NCBI GenBank assembly: GCA_949825065.1
Contig: OX463856.1
Location: 14,197,238-14,261,237 of the forward strand
DNA: 64,000 nucleotides
DNA from: Odontocerum albicorne
Taxonomy: Eukaryota; Arthropoda; Insecta; Trichoptera; Odontoceridae
Reading direction: 5' to 3'
Below, one piece after another: positions 9,975-21,455 of the stretch. Numbering within the stretch: position 1 is the first letter of the stretch; each line of letters begins with the position of its first letter. The notes beneath the pieces were generated by a model. The model saw nothing but the letters and a program-made list of their open reading frames with translations, did not search any database and was not told the origin of the DNA. Position numbers and translations under genes: made by a program.

Positions 9975-10045
9975 TCTGGTTGGTTGGAAGTTTTTACTCC
10001 ATAGCAATTAACACCGCCGGATTGTGTACTTTATACGACGATAGT
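9975..10045 (+). repeat. Shared SINE/LINE 3' tail copy
   Basis: GGTTGGTTGGAAG followed by CATAGCAATTAACACCGCCG and TTGTGTACTTTATACGAC, matching the tail that ends the SINE1 copies. It lies ~125 bp beyond SINE2 in opposite orientation, with no tRNA-like head of its own. Confidence 0.5.
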
Positions 10046-10074
10046 CGAGAATCGGAATTTGATTACGCCTGGGT

Positions 10075-10225
10075 GATGATAGTAATGGAGACAGAGCTCT
10101 TATATTGGCTTGTTTCTTATATATATATACGTTTTTGGGAAACGTATGAATATTTCTTATATATATATCTTATATTGGATGATAGTAATGGAGACAGAGC
10201 TCTTATATTGGCTTGTTTCTTATAT
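10075..10225. repeat. Direct duplication, 48-bp unit, 103-bp spacing
   Basis: GATGATAGTAATGGAGACAG and the following ~28 bp occur at 10,075 and again at 10,178. The intervening sequence contains TA runs that may have promoted slippage. Confidence 0.85.
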
Positions 10226-10737
10226 AATTTGTTTTCTCTTTCAGATTTTTTATGTTTTACTTTATTATGTTTGTTTTTTTTTTTCAGAAACCCCTTTGTG
10301 TTTTTTATTAAATTCCTGAAAATTGTTTAAAATAAAATTTAGAATATATGGTTATCTGTACAGGAACCATACACGTATATTGAAAGAACAAAAATCTTTT
10401 ATGCTCCTTTTTTTCTTCGGTTAGACATGTAGTTTGTTATGATCAAGACTCTCTCTCGAACGAACGAAAACGAGTTCTTGAACTTTTAATCAATTTTTAG
10501 AGCGTGCGCATTTTACTGCGTCGTCGATGTTTTGTCAGTGATTTGAGGGAATACCTTTTCCACTGTTGTGCCATATGTGTGATTGTGTTATTTATATGTG
10601 TGTACTTATATTAAGTATTTGTGTGATAATCTCTGTTTTATTTTTAGCCTTTGATTTCTCTTGCTTTCCTTAATCCGAATTGAATCAACCATAGTTGGGC
10701 ATGGTGACTATACTCAAAGGGATACGATAGCTCATGT

Positions 10738-11010
10738 CAGCGGCCCTGGTGGCGCAGTTCAGGCGTCCTCCCGCCCCTCCCGGGGGTCTCAGTGAAGCGA
10801 CGATGGTGAAGACGGTAGAGTTGAGTCGACGATGCTGGAGAAGTACGCGAAGAAGGCGCAAAGACGTAGCGTGCAGCGAGGCTTCATGAGCTTTCTTTGC
10901 TCTCTATCTCGTACTTCACTACCGTCTGAGGGACTGCAGGCTGATGACTGAAAAGTGTAGACGTCAATAGCACTTTTGAAGTTTTTCCGGCGGATGCCAG
11001 CTGATATTTC
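10738..11010 (+). mobile_element. GC-rich repeat with tRNA-like head; possible RT remnant
   Basis: Begins GCGGCCCTGGTGGCGCAGTT, which contains a good A-box match (TGGCGCAGTTCAGG); a B box is not clear. The following ~200 bp are much GC-richer than the surroundings. One plus frame reads KYAKKAQRRSVQRGFMSFLC and then RTSLPSEGLQ, faintly like the C-terminal part of R1/TRAS-type reverse transcriptases. Base composition points to a recent insertion; the class is uncertain. Confidence 0.35.
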
Positions 11011-11014
11011 ATGC

Positions 11015-12735
11015 ATATCCTTTATTTGGATATCTTAACACGAAAATGTGAGGATTTTCTAGAAGACATAGGTAAATGCCTAGTTTGTTGGATTCTGAAC
11101 ACAAAACATCTAATTGGTCATACTAAATGTCACATAACTATGTTTTTGTTATATATGTATAACTGTACCATATCTTGTATAATAAAGAAAATACAATCCA
11201 CGGTGAATAGAGGCGAACTTTTCTCAAGAAAATATTTTTTTTTGGTTTTCTTTATTTCTAAGTCGTTACGCAGAACATGAAGATGGAAAACTCGAACTTT
11301 TTATATCAACTAGTTTAGAAAACTAAAATGAATGGTTTGATGATGAAAACTTGTACGTCTACACAAATAAAATATTGCAATAATTTCACATATTGTCATC
11401 ATTAAAATAAAAACCCGAACCATCTCTGTTGAATATACTGTTTCTGTAAAAGCTGTCAGCTGTCAGAAGCTAATGGTCTTGTGTCTCTAGACAAGCAAAG
11501 AGATGAATTTGATATAACAGAGCTTCTTAAATGTAACATTTTGACTTGTGAAGAAAAAAACATTCAAGATATTTTTTTGTACATTACGACACATAAGTAT
11601 CCTTTATAAACCAAAGCAACATTTACAAAACAAAATATTAACAAATTATAAAAATTTATAAAATTCAGAACGCGTAAAACGCATTTAATCGAAATTTCAA
11701 AAAGATAAAACAAATAATAAATAGTCAAATCCATCACCGGAAATATAAAATTAACTAGATTACAAAAAAAAACTATTACCATTATAATAAATTGGAAATA
11801 GAATAATCGTTCCCAATTAGATTAATTAAATAAATGCCGAAAATAACGACACCCTCGTAGTCTAAAACATCTCCATAAAAAAACCAATCAAACTACATGG
11901 AGTTATCCAATTATTGCATTCTCAAATGTATAAATTAAAACATGCATTGTTGGTTATTTGTTTTAAAGACATTCGAACTGTAAAAGTTCAATGTGTTTCA
12001 AGCAGAAATGTGGAAACCGGTTTGAGCTTATATGTCAAGAGTATCATCGATTTTATGAATAACTTTATACAGAAACATTATATAGAAAGTAATCTTTCTT
12101 CCAGAGTTGCAGTAGGCGTATGTAATTTGAAAAGAGACCGTAGACAAATATAACATATATGTCTGATGGGATGCTGAGACTAAAATCAATATGCCCTAAA
12201 AAGCGGTGGAATATCCCTCAAAAATTTGTTTATCTATTGTATTGGAATAGATAATAGTTAATTAGATGACCAAAATGTAGGGCAATACTACAATATATAA
12301 TGTACTTCTTACAAGCAATGAGTAGAGTATTTGGTTTTTGAATATACTCGTATATTCCATTTTATATATTTTTCAAAGAAAAATCATTACATTTTTCAAA
12401 GCGGCTTTCAATTTAAACTGTCAATATCAGAAATTTCTGATTTAGCGAATATCATTTTGTTGATGATATTACAAAAATATTTTTTTTAAGCTTCACCCAA
12501 GCAGTTATTTTCATGTCTAAGATTTATATGTCAATGGAATTTAACAAAAATTTGCATTTCTTATCAAACCTAATCGTAGTAAATATTTATTTTTTAGTTA
12601 TAATGTTAAAAAAGTCTTTAAATACTATCAAAAATGTTAAATTATTGTTGTATTTCGTAAGCATAAAATTCTGAAAAAAAAGCCAGCTACTTTTAAACAG
12701 ATACAAAATATAAATAACTGATGGTGAATATAAAT
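11015..12735. other. AT-rich spacer, no gene
   Basis: Only short frames with no recognisable motif. No tandem array or element end found; several poly-A and poly-T runs. Confidence 0.45.
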
Positions 12736-12741
12736 AATTGG

Positions 12742-12872
12742 TGTGTATTCAGTCTGGGCTCTAATATACAAGCGCCAGCGATTCGTTCACTGTATAAGAT
12801 CATTGCTTAGCTGCCAGCAGAGCGCATTTGCTCCACTCCGCCGGCGCACGCATAGCCCATATATACATTATA
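12742..12872 (+). repeat. GC-rich dispersed repeat, copy 1
   Basis: A GC-rich island in AT-rich DNA: TATTCAGTCTGGGCT near the start and CTCCACTCCGCCGGCGCACG near the end. The inverted counterpart at 31,805-31,995 has TATACAGTCTGAACT and CCTCACTCCGCCGGTGTACG in the same order. Function and class unknown. Confidence 0.5.
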
Positions 12873-12874
12873 CT

Positions 12875-13835
12875 TATTGATTAAAACTATTTGTATAAAT
12901 AATATAAAGTTTATATAAACGAAAAACTTGGAGTTACAAAAATTATAAATATTTAGTATTTCTATGTAGCACGTCGTAAATTATTCCATATTGGATATGT
13001 TTCTACGAAGAAAGGAGTACTTATGTTATAACTAATAATACTATAATTTTGTATTCAGGATTGGAATTCTCTATTTTGAAGTATTAAAAATATGGTATTA
13101 AAAGTAAATGAGATTTTAGTTACGGTCGTCATCTCATAATTCGAAAATAATAATTTTATTTTTGTAGCGTGGTTCCAAAATAAATTATTAATTTTAAAAT
13201 AGAGCTATAAATTTACCTAAAATGAAGTCTAAATGTAATATTTAATTCAGGATATCAATAATAATGAGAAACCTATTATTTATTATGATTACTCGCAGTT
13301 TAATGTTTAATATTTGGGCAGATATACGAGTAAGTACATAATATATAAAAATTAGAGCCACTTATTCCTATAGAAACAATTTATTCTATACGAGAATACC
13401 CTATTACCCTATGTGATTTTTCGAAGTATTTTGAAATCTTTACTGTAAAGGAAACCAGTTTACAATTTGAGACACTTCCTTAGTAGAGCATGTTTTCCCG
13501 AATATAAGTATATGAAATAATAACTATGCAGTTCTTAACTATATTATTTGGACATAAACATTAAAAAGGAACCCAATCCACATTCCTTTTTATTCAGATG
13601 ATTGAGACAATTTGGACTAGTTTTGTACATGCTGGTAATGAAATTTAATGGTGAAATACTCATATTACTAGTTTTGCATAGTATTTTTACACGTTATAGA
13701 TTACGGTACAATTATCCCAGGTTCAATTCCCAGTGAATAATGGTTTGCTTTTAATTGTAGACCTTTTTGCTATCCGAATTTATAGCTACACACAAGCAGT
13801 TACTTAGTGTTTAGCATTGTGGCACTCTTTCGTTG
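12875..13835. other. AT-rich spacer
   Basis: No gene. A B-box-like AGGTTCAATTCCCAGTG occurs at about 13,720 without a convincing A box, so it is not called as a SINE. Confidence 0.4.
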
Positions 13836-13839
13836 TTTA

Positions 13840-13925
13840 CAATAAAACCTGGTAGGTGTATTGATGTGATAATCTCTTTCAATCAACCAGAAAGGTGTAA
13901 AAGAAATCAAACTTGCAACTCCCTA
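13840..13925 (-). repeat. Shared SINE/LINE 3' tail copy
   Basis: On the minus strand: TCTGGTTGATTGAAAGAGAT, then CACCTACCAGGTTTTATTGT and AAACAACGAAAG, the same order as the tail of the 27 kb SINE. No tRNA-like head was found upstream. Confidence 0.5.
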
Positions 13926-14689
13926 CATACTAGGCAGGTATTTGCTACTGGATCACAGAGGTCATCATATAAACTCTTGTTGCGCTCATAGGGGGAAACA
14001 TTGAGAAAAATATATCTGAATATAAGATTTTTGGTTCATATTAGATATTTGAACTATACTCTTGCTTCTTAGTTATTATAAATTATAACAAAGCAAAGGT
14101 TTACTGTAAGGAATATTTTGTTATCAATATTCATGGTTATTTTAAAATGAATATATTAAAAATAATGTCCATAGATTGGAAAACACTGCCATATAATGCT
14201 TGACACGAAACATATGAAACGTTGTCAAGTTTCCCACGAGTGTAATTTGACAAGCTCTGTTGAGTTGCTCATTGTGATGGAGTGATTTGATTTCGTCATC
14301 ATTTTTCTGGCGAATCAAAAAAAAAAACAATAAAAAAAACAGAAAGTATAATATCTTTCCGTATGTTTGAAAAAAATAATGTCAAGTTTATTTAAATGAC
14401 GCATACTCGTATTATTTCGTCTTTCATTTAAATGATATATATTATTTCATCTTTCGAACTTTCAGGAAATTTGTTGAATGTGAGGAAATTAGTTGAATGT
14501 AACAAATAGACAAAAATTTCACGTATTGACTTTTACGAGTATCATATAAACGAGTAACATAGGAGTGTTTAACACTTGTAAAAATGGTTAAAATCTAGCG
14601 TCAATGGAAAAATAAATGAGATTTTTATTATTTTAACGTTTACGTCATTTTTTTGTCAGGGTTGACCGAGAAGAGAGAACGCCAGACTT
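13926..14689. other. AT-rich spacer
   Basis: No gene or element recognised; the 62-residue minus frame at 14,142-14,330 shows no motif. A partial direct repeat (TTTCATTTAAATGATATATATT-like) lies near 14,400-14,450. Confidence 0.4.
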
Positions 14690-15320
14690 CCTATCGCTAA
14701 ACATCTATACCCCTTCTCATACTATGTCCACAATTCCTGTGACGTTTAACAATTCCTTTTTTTTAACATAATCAACTTGATCCAACCATACTTTCCTTGG
14801 TCTTCCTCTACCACGCCTACATTCACATTTGCACTACATATTTGTTTTGTTAATGTGTATTAATTAATTCATTCTAATTGGCCAGACCATCTCTGAGTGT
14901 TCTTCTTGATCATATTTTACACATCAGCTCACATTCATCCCTAATCCCTTTATTTAGTATTACAGGATACATAAGTACACATATTATTTTAATTGCACGA
15001 ATTTCTACAGGAGTCTTTTTCACGTCCATATTTCACTTTCATATTTCAAATTTGGCACTAAAATATTGTTGTAAAGTATCATCTAAGCATATTTTGATAC
15101 TGTCCAGTGCGAATACATATGTTTAAGTGCTCCGTTGACTTTGTTTCCCATCTCTGCACGCCGTTTGATATTTCTCGAAGCACTATCATCATTTAGGAAA
15201 ATACTACCAAAATAGCAGAATTCCTTAACCTCTAATCTTTCATAGTCCATCCGTATATCGCATTTATTTTTCCTATCACGTATGGTGCAGAATGCTCAGT
15301 GCATACAGGAACAGATATAT
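14690..15320 (-). pseudogene. RTE-like RT C-terminal fragments
   Basis: Minus-strand translation shows a YFGSIFLNDDSASRNIKRR block (about 15,150-15,215), the YLGS block, followed downstream by an RGRGRPRKVWLDQVDY-like block at 14,760-14,825. The first block matches the fragment at 58.2 kb (YLGSIIFSQM, ERRVALGNKVNG). Frameshifts and stops separate them. Dead, 5'-truncated copy. Confidence 0.55.
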
Positions 15321-15469
15321 CATTCAGCAAAGATGAAGAGGGTGAGGTGAATGGTGGGTGTCAATCGTAATAACAAAATACAAAACGAATATATTATATC
15401 AGCAGAAGCCTCCAAATAGCACCCTTTAATGAAAAACTAAGGTTTACAAGATCACGGTTTTTTTTTAAT

Positions 15470-16030
15470 TTATTTATTTAACAATCTGGCGGGATTATTG
15501 CCAGGTGGCAATCTCTTCCAACCAACCAGACAAAAGTAAATGAAGCAAGTTACGTGGTCGCATAAATCATTCAAATGACTATCCATCCCCACGAAATCCA
15601 TAAACGTATACGCGAGAACATGCCCACGAACCCCACAAAGACAGACAACCCCCCGAACATTATTTTTCATATAAAGTGAGATATCATCAATCAAAAGAAA
15701 AGGAAAGGATGGTGGAGAGGAAAGGAAAAGAAAAATCAGGAATGAAACACGTTATTTTACTGACTAGAAAATAAGAGTTTTTTCAGTCGCTTCTTAAAGG
15801 TTTACGGTTGTACAGGTGCATGATTTTTTAGGCTGGATGTTGACAGGAGAAGAAGTCTTCTTAAGAAAATATGGATTAATAGTGAGTAGGAGGATATCCG
15901 AGTACTTGGAGTGGAAGAGAATCTTACCCACAACAGGCAACTCTGGAGAGAGAGGACTCGAAAAGCCAATTCATATAATGGAATGAAGAAGGGAGGAAGA
16001 AAATAAAAAAATGTATTTAATTCTTTGTAC
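15470..16030 (-). mobile_element. LINE-like 3' end with shared tail, copy 1
   Basis: The ~300 bp nearest 15,470 match 59,330-59,650 in the same orientation, including blocks ATCCATCCCCACGAAATCCA and GTGAGATATCATCAATCAAA. On the minus strand the unit ends with GGTTGGTTGGAAGAGATTGC and CAATAATCCCGCCAGATTGT, the shared tail. Upstream (minus) a frame reads TFKKRLKKLLFSSQ, like the short basic end of LINE polyproteins. I infer a LINE 3' untranslated region whose end is shared with SINE1. Confidence 0.55.
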
Positions 16031-16203
16031 AATAGTGACTCTATGATTCAGTGACAGTTTTCACACAACATATTTTTTTTTCTTTTTACCAAACTTAAAA
16101 TATAACTCTTATTTTTTTATTAGTCACTAATTTCAAAGACCCGTTTTTTAGGCAAACTTTATAAGACCATCACAATCACGTCCTCCATAATTTATTTCTT
16201 TCA

Positions 16204-16395
16204 TGGTATAGTTGGTAAAACGCCTGTCTCCTAGCCTGGGATTAACAGATTCGACTCCCGTTGGTGCAACTTTTTAAAGAGTTTCAGTATTGTTTTTACT
16301 TAACTGGTCTTTTAAATATCTTTCTAATCGGTTGGAAAAGATTGTACCAAGTTGTGCCGTGTACAACTTAAGTATTTTACAACATAATCAATTTT
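16204..16395 (+). mobile_element. SINE1 copy with head, body and tail
   Basis: tRNA-like head at 16,205-16,271 with A box (TGGTATAGTTGGTAAAACG) and B box (AGATTCGACTCCCGTTGG), then a body containing TTACTTAACTGGTCTTTTAA, then the tail ATCGGTTGGAAAAGATTGTA and TTGTGCCGTGTACAAC. This is a standard tRNA-derived SINE layout of ~190 bp. Confidence 0.7.
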
Positions 16396-16399
16396 CCGT

Positions 16400-17185
16400 T
16401 ATCTATTATTTTGTTCAATAAAATTAGAGCTTAACAAAATAGTAAATAACAGTCAATTTTACAAAAGAAAAAGTCAATAATGGAGCTGTGATTATAACAG
16501 ACTAGTGATGTTTGGTCAAATAACCAAGCCTAAGAGAATCAAAGAGAAAGATATCTCTTAATCTTACTAAATCCATATTCACCAAAATTCCTCATTTTGT
16601 TTCAATCTTCCATTCCTAACACATACATCACATTTACTTTTCCTCTCACACTGTTCTATCACCATGATTTTAGATTTCACAACATTCATTCTCAAATATT
16701 TCTCTTCGCAGCTTTTTATACATATTATAATATATTCAACACGGTCGAATCATATTTTTATAAATTTAAAAAAATTCAGTTTAATTTTAAAAAACTGGTT
16801 TTTTCTATGAATATCAGAGATGAAAATATTGCTACATATTGCGAGAAAATTTCTTGCTAAAAATTCGCACACGGAAATTAGAAAAATGAACAACATCAAG
16901 CGAATCGTGAGGCGGGCAAACAAAAAGAAGATACTGGAATAAACATGCGAAAGCGTGTTGCTAGGATTTCTGGTATAGGTGTTGCAAGGATCTCAGATAT
17001 TGTTTTTCAAAACATCAAATATAGCTGCTAACATAAACGAACATCTCATTTTCTACATCCAAGAAGTAATATGTCTACAAAGAAAATTCATTAGATCTCG
17101 AAATGAATCAAAGATACATTATTTTTTTAATAAATAAAATAGTAAAAAAATTGTAAATAAAAAAATACATTATTTTTTTAATTAC
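16400..17185. other. Spacer, no gene
   Basis: AT-rich; the 87-residue frame at 16,597-16,860 is Phe/Tyr/Ile-rich and looks like random AT translation. A GC-richer block at 16,900-17,000 has no recognised motif. Confidence 0.4.
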
Positions 17186-17189
17186 ACTT

Positions 17190-17397
17190 TTATTACATAC
17201 AGTACTATCTGATGGATTTATTTCCACGTTACAATATCTTTCAACCAACCAGAAATATATCAAAGAGACCTTTGAAAATCAGACTGTCACTCTTTTTTAA
17301 AAAAAAATTTCAAATGGGAATCGGGAATCGAACCTGTAACCTCGAGAATGCAAGACAGGGTTCTTGCTGACTTGTCCACGGAATCCTCATTTTAGCA
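17190..17397 (-). mobile_element. SINE1 copy
   Basis: On the minus strand: head with GTGGACAAGTCAGCAAGAAC and B box GGTTCGATTCCCGATTCC, A-rich body, AGTCTGATTTTCAAAGGTCT, then the tail TTCTGGTTGGTTGAAAGATA. Head, body and tail occur in the order seen at 27 kb, but the A box and last 40 bp are more diverged. Confidence 0.65.
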
Positions 17398-17629
17398 AAA
17401 CTTAGTAAATAGTAATAATATATTTAATTGATAAATAATAAGTAATTTAATTATTACAAAATTTTCTTTCTAAATTTACGTTTTGTCAACTCCTAAACAC
17501 TGATAATACGTAATGAGACGTATCTGAAAAGTATGGCACTGATGAAGAAATCCAAACTTATGTTTAAAATGTAAAAGTTTGCACAAAACATCACCAAAAT
17601 CCAACCTATAGTTTATAATTAAGAAGAGT

Positions 17630-18200
17630 CATGGATCATGACGCTCAAAAAACTATATCAAGTGCAATGAAATAAGATATTGTGGACCAGCAGCATAAGA
17701 ATCAGCCGATCGCCTAGTCCACAGAACAGACAATCAGGAACGATCAAGAAGTTATGGGAGTCTTGGAAATCAGGCTGTTTAGTCAGCACAGACACAGACT
17801 TTTTAATAACCAGGGAAACTGTAGGCAAAAGGCATCAGGCATCGGGTGTAGAATGGCATCATCGTGGAGGCTCGAGACTTTTTCAGAAACTATAGTCATT
17901 GGAAAAAAGAATAGATAGATACAGACAAATATATAGTTGTTTAGAGGCATTTTCATGTCAGTTGGATAAGGGTTTTTGGAGTATTTTACCGCCAAATTTG
18001 GACTATGATGCCGACGTTTCGAAAACGTTGCAGTTATCATTTTTCATGGCTAAATTGACAACGAACAAGCCTTGAAGATGAAAACAACAACGCCGGCATG
18101 CTGATTTCAAACGCGGTCGTATGTTATATCGCGACCAATCACAAAGATGTGATAGATATATTAGATGAAAACCAGAATGGAACCGTATTAGAAAAAATTT
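17630..18200 (-). mobile_element. Possible Penelope-like element 3' fragment
   Basis: On the minus strand the block around 18,010-18,040 reads GATAACTGCAACGTTTTCGA followed by AACGTCGGCAT and then AAATTTGGCGGTAAAATACT, a context I associate with the 3' region of insect Penelope-like or related retroelements. The adjoining 17,650-17,880 is GC-richer than its surroundings with broken frames. No GIY-YIG or RT domain is visible. The assignment rests on recall and may be wrong. Confidence 0.3.
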
Positions 18201-18204
18201 GGGT

Positions 18205-18930
18205 ATCTACGGAAATTGAGCTATTTTTATAATTATTATTGAGGTCATATTCATTCAAGTAAGTTTTATAGATCGGTGCTGGTCATTCTCATAGCTTTTT
18301 ACTCTTTTCTTGTTCACAAAATTTATTTTTATCTAAAATTATATCAAGTCTATTTTTTTGGTTTGTACTTGAGCTCCTATAGTATTGAAAAATCAAAGTG
18401 AATTGTTGAAATGTTGATTCAAATTACTTTTAGCGAGATTTATTTCCTCAATTTTATACTAATGAATTCTATGAATAATATTAGAGTATTTCTGAAGCTG
18501 TACACAATATTCCATTATGTTTATAGTACATTTCATTATTGACATTAGATTTGTTGTATATTTCATCATTGACATAATATTTGTAGTATATCATTGACGA
18601 TTGCAGTGTTTTTTTTTCGTAATTGTAAGGTGATGCTAGTCATATTAATTTTGCGAAATACTTAGTTAATTTATGATCTTTATTTTTTAACTTTCGTTTT
18701 ATCGAGTCTATAGGACCGATCTTAGTCTGCTTAAAAATGTAATAAATTGGGTGGCAATGGGTGGTGTGTGAAACTTCAGGAAACACTTAAATACAACTCT
18801 TTTTGGGAAGTCTTATCGTGTAGCACTTTCGCATCGCATGTATGATTATGTATGAACACTACATATGCTCGTACACTACACTTCACCTAAAACCGAATTT
18901 GTTATTACCATATATCGAAAGACCTACAAC
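18205..18930. other. AT-rich spacer
   Basis: No gene. A loose short repeat (TTGACATTAGATTTGTTGTA and TTGACATAATATTTGTAGTA) lies at 18,538-18,600. Confidence 0.4.
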
Positions 18931-18945
18931 GATTTCATTGCAGTT

Positions 18946-19321
18946 CTTCTTCTCCCTGATTCCATCCCAACTCACTGTCTGCGAAGACTGTTGGGGTCAG
19001 CTCTCCTCGTCCTCAGGTTGTATGCTTTTCTGTCCCGAACTACGTCCCCCAGGCCGTGCCTCTGCATCAGGTTATCTTTTTGCACCACCCATGAATTCTT
19101 TGGTCTTCCTCTGGTTGTTATTCGAGGAAGATCCATGGAGATTGCCTGGTTCACAATGTGATCGGGTGTTCTGCATCCAACGTGCCCATAGTATCTCAAT
19201 CGCCTCTCCTCTAACTTACTGTTGATATCTGTAACACCTAGGCTTCCCCGAATGCGTGAGCTTTTTATTTTGTCTCTTAGGGACACACCAGCTGACCATT
19301 TTAGCATGCGCATTTCTGCAG
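18946..19321 (-). pseudogene. 5'-truncated RTE-like element with target duplication
   Basis: The minus frame 19,313-18,972 encodes 113 residues: RMLKWSAGVSLRDKIKSSRI, then RRLRYYGHVGCRTPDHIVNQ, TTRGRPKNSW and the terminal RTRRADPNSLRRQ. These are the usual last four blocks of RTE-like polyproteins (LRW..G, L.WYGHV.R, RGRPK.RW, RRADP). The minus-strand end runs into GAGAAGAAG. Flanks carry 13-bp direct repeats TTTCATTGCAGTT (18,933-18,945) and TTTCATTGTAGTT (19,322-19,334), differing at one base, as expected for target-primed reverse transcription. Confidence 0.75.
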
Positions 19322-19428
19322 TTTCATTGTAGTTAGTCTTACCTTAAATAAATAAATATAGGTTTATTGATAGCAACATAGTATGTACATATGCAAATAC
19401 GAAAATCGCACATATGTGTATCATGTAT

Positions 19429-19800
19429 CTAAAGATAACTAACAAAAATACATTTGAAAGAGAAGTTATCAAAAGGTCTGACTGAGTTCATCCCATAACA
19501 TCCCTCCGGCTGGGATATACACCACCAATACAGGGCGATTTCGGCTACGAGGACATCGGATGTTTTTTCAGCGCACACCCTTGTACATATAGATTGAGTT
19601 TTCTTATCAAATATGTTTTTCTTAATATTTACATATGCTATTGACCGCAGCCACCGGCTTTCTATTCTTACACTCAACTGTTTTTTTGTAATGTTTTTGA
19701 TTTGCCAATAATAGTGAGTTCAAACTCCAAGTTATAACGCTCTTAAAGAGAATCTGCTCTTTAAACGGCACTATATGAAATGTCCTTTAATTATTATCAA
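19429..19800 (-). repeat. DR-1, long minus-strand copy
   Basis: On the minus strand: CATATAGTGCCGTTTAAAGA, CAGATTCTCTTTAAGAGCG, TGAACTCACTATTATTGGCA and then AAAAACATATTTGATAAGAAA, the order seen in the 7,700 copy. It extends past the blocks preserved elsewhere, to about 19,429. No coding capacity recognised. Confidence 0.55.
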
Positions 19801-19804
19801 TTCA

Positions 19805-20250
19805 TAGGAACTGCATAAAGTGGACTTCTCTAACTTTATCCACTGGGGCGCAATTATGGTAAGTATGCACAGGATTTATCATTGTTCTATAGTCTGAGGT
19901 ATTCGTAACTCAAGTTAATAATAAATTATATTTGAAATGGTACAAAGATAACTATATACAATGTACTGATCCCATCGCAAACGGAATAAACTATTAACTA
20001 TCAAAGTTTTGCATTCAATTGCAACAGTTTCCCGAATTCAGTAGAACAATAAATACCTTGGATTAGTAGCTTTGGTGCACAGGACTACTTACCTTATGTT
20101 AAAAGACATTTATAAACGTAGTAATGTCTAAAAGTTTCGTGCTTGATCTACTTAGAGCGTATGTAGATAGCCACCACAACCACTGCAAGCGATGTTATAG
20201 TTGAATTTTGATAACTCCACCCAGAGCCGATAGAACACATGTTATTTAAT
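19805..20250. other. Spacer, nothing recognised
   Basis: AT-rich DNA without open frames of note, tandem repeats or element ends. Confidence 0.45.
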
Positions 20251-20252
20251 TA

Positions 20253-21163
20253 TTAGGTTGGTACATAATTAACGATCGTTTTACAAATGCCCTCCGAATC
20301 AGTTATTTTGTTTCATTACTTTCTACTTATATATTATTTACTATTTAGGTAGTATAAATGCGTATCAATAACCACCTTTACGTTCGTCATATTGTGCTGT
20401 ATCACTTCAAATAAGGATCGACTGCAGCACAGTTACATCGCGATCTCGACGAATTAATGTTCCACACATTTGTCATCCCACCAATAGTAGAAGCCGTTTA
20501 CCATATTTTCCCAGTGAATTATACCAGAGTGGTCCCAAACTCACCACATGGTATTTTTGCAATGGACGAACTTTGTAATTATTTCTGGAGTCTGACCGCG
20601 ATCAACGCATACCTTCATTCGTTTGACATTTTTGAAGAGAGGCCATGACTCATCGCCGGTCACCAGATATTGAGAAAAGGATTTTCCTCATGCCACTGAA
20701 GCGACTGGGTGAATATACGGACTTGGCTGACTTTGTTGTCGTGAAGAACCCATCCAATTATTTTCCATACCTTACCAAGCTTTTTGAGGCGCCTGACGAT
20801 TGTGGAATGGTTGACATTAAATTGTTCAGCCTACATCCTTTTTGTCAAACTTTTGCTTTCTTCCACGACCATCTGAAGAGTTTGATTATCTAAATCGTTG
20901 GATTTAAAACGATTAAACCATTTTTGAACTTGACTTTCATCGATCGATTTTCACCAAAGAGTTCGTTCGGATTACGAAATGAGGGTCCATCAATTTTAAA
21001 CTGAGAAAGCATGATAAGATGAATTTGAAGATGGTCATCGATACATATTTATACTACCTAAATAGAAAACTATATATAAGTAGAAAAAAAAATAAACAAA
21101 ATGACAAATTTGACACATTCGAAGGACAGCGGTAAAACGATCGTGAATTGTGCACCAACTTAA
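20253..21163 (-). mobile_element. Internally deleted mariner element D
   Basis: Inverted termini of 32 bp: left TTAGGTTGGTACATAATTAA then CGATCGTTTTAC (20,253-20,284), and right, in reverse complement, TTAAGTTGGTGCACAATTCA then CGATCGTTTTAC (21,132-21,163). TA precedes the left end; the right flank is CA. At 911 bp it is ~370 bp short of a full mariner. Minus-strand remnants include VQKWFNRFKSND (~20,920), HSTIVRRLKKLGKVWKIIGW (20,735-20,820) and the GDE region near 20,660. The second and third catalytic aspartates are not recoverable. The termini resemble the mellifera group. Confidence 0.8.
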
Positions 21164-21179
21164 CATATTCTAAAATGTT

Positions 21180-21455
21180 TATAAACAGGTGTAGCGCGAT
21201 TACCAAGTTTCCATTAAAAGAAAAAACCCTTGCAGAACTTTAAATACTGTTTACGGAGAATTTTCTCTGTCATATTCCACAGTGAAAGATTGTGTTAAAC
21301 AGGTTTGTTTAAGCAGATAATCTATTAAAGATGGCCCTCGTCAATGTAGACCAGCAAAACTCCAAAAACTTCACAATATTTGTTCAGTGGTATTAAGAAA
21401 TAAACTAATTTCTCTAAAAATTATTAAACTGAAGGGTGGTTATATGAAAAACTTT
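21180..21455 (+). pseudogene. Mariner transposase N-terminal fragment (irritans-like)
   Basis: Plus-strand frames give FSLSYSTVKDCVKQV, then after a shift SIKDGPRQCRPAK and ISLKIIKLKGG. This is the mariner order 'SYSTVK.W.KQFK.G..SIEDGPR.GRPAK...DR.IS..EI', the helix-turn-helix part of the DNA-binding domain. At least one frameshift; no catalytic half and no terminal repeats. It lies just outside mariner D but in the opposite orientation and with a different sequence, so it is an independent insertion. Confidence 0.55.

Noticed and set aside
9794..10330. 178-residue open frame
   Set aside because: It begins at GTG inside SINE2, crosses the shared tail and a 103-bp-spaced duplication, and ends in AT-rich text rich in Phe/Tyr/Leu; no protein motif.
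13720..13740. B-box-like AGGTTCAATTCCCAGTG as a SINE
   Set aside because: No A box at the right distance upstream and no tail in the same orientation.
18842..19225. 127- and 98-residue plus-strand frames
   Set aside because: They are antisense to the clear RTE-like C-terminal frame on the minus strand.
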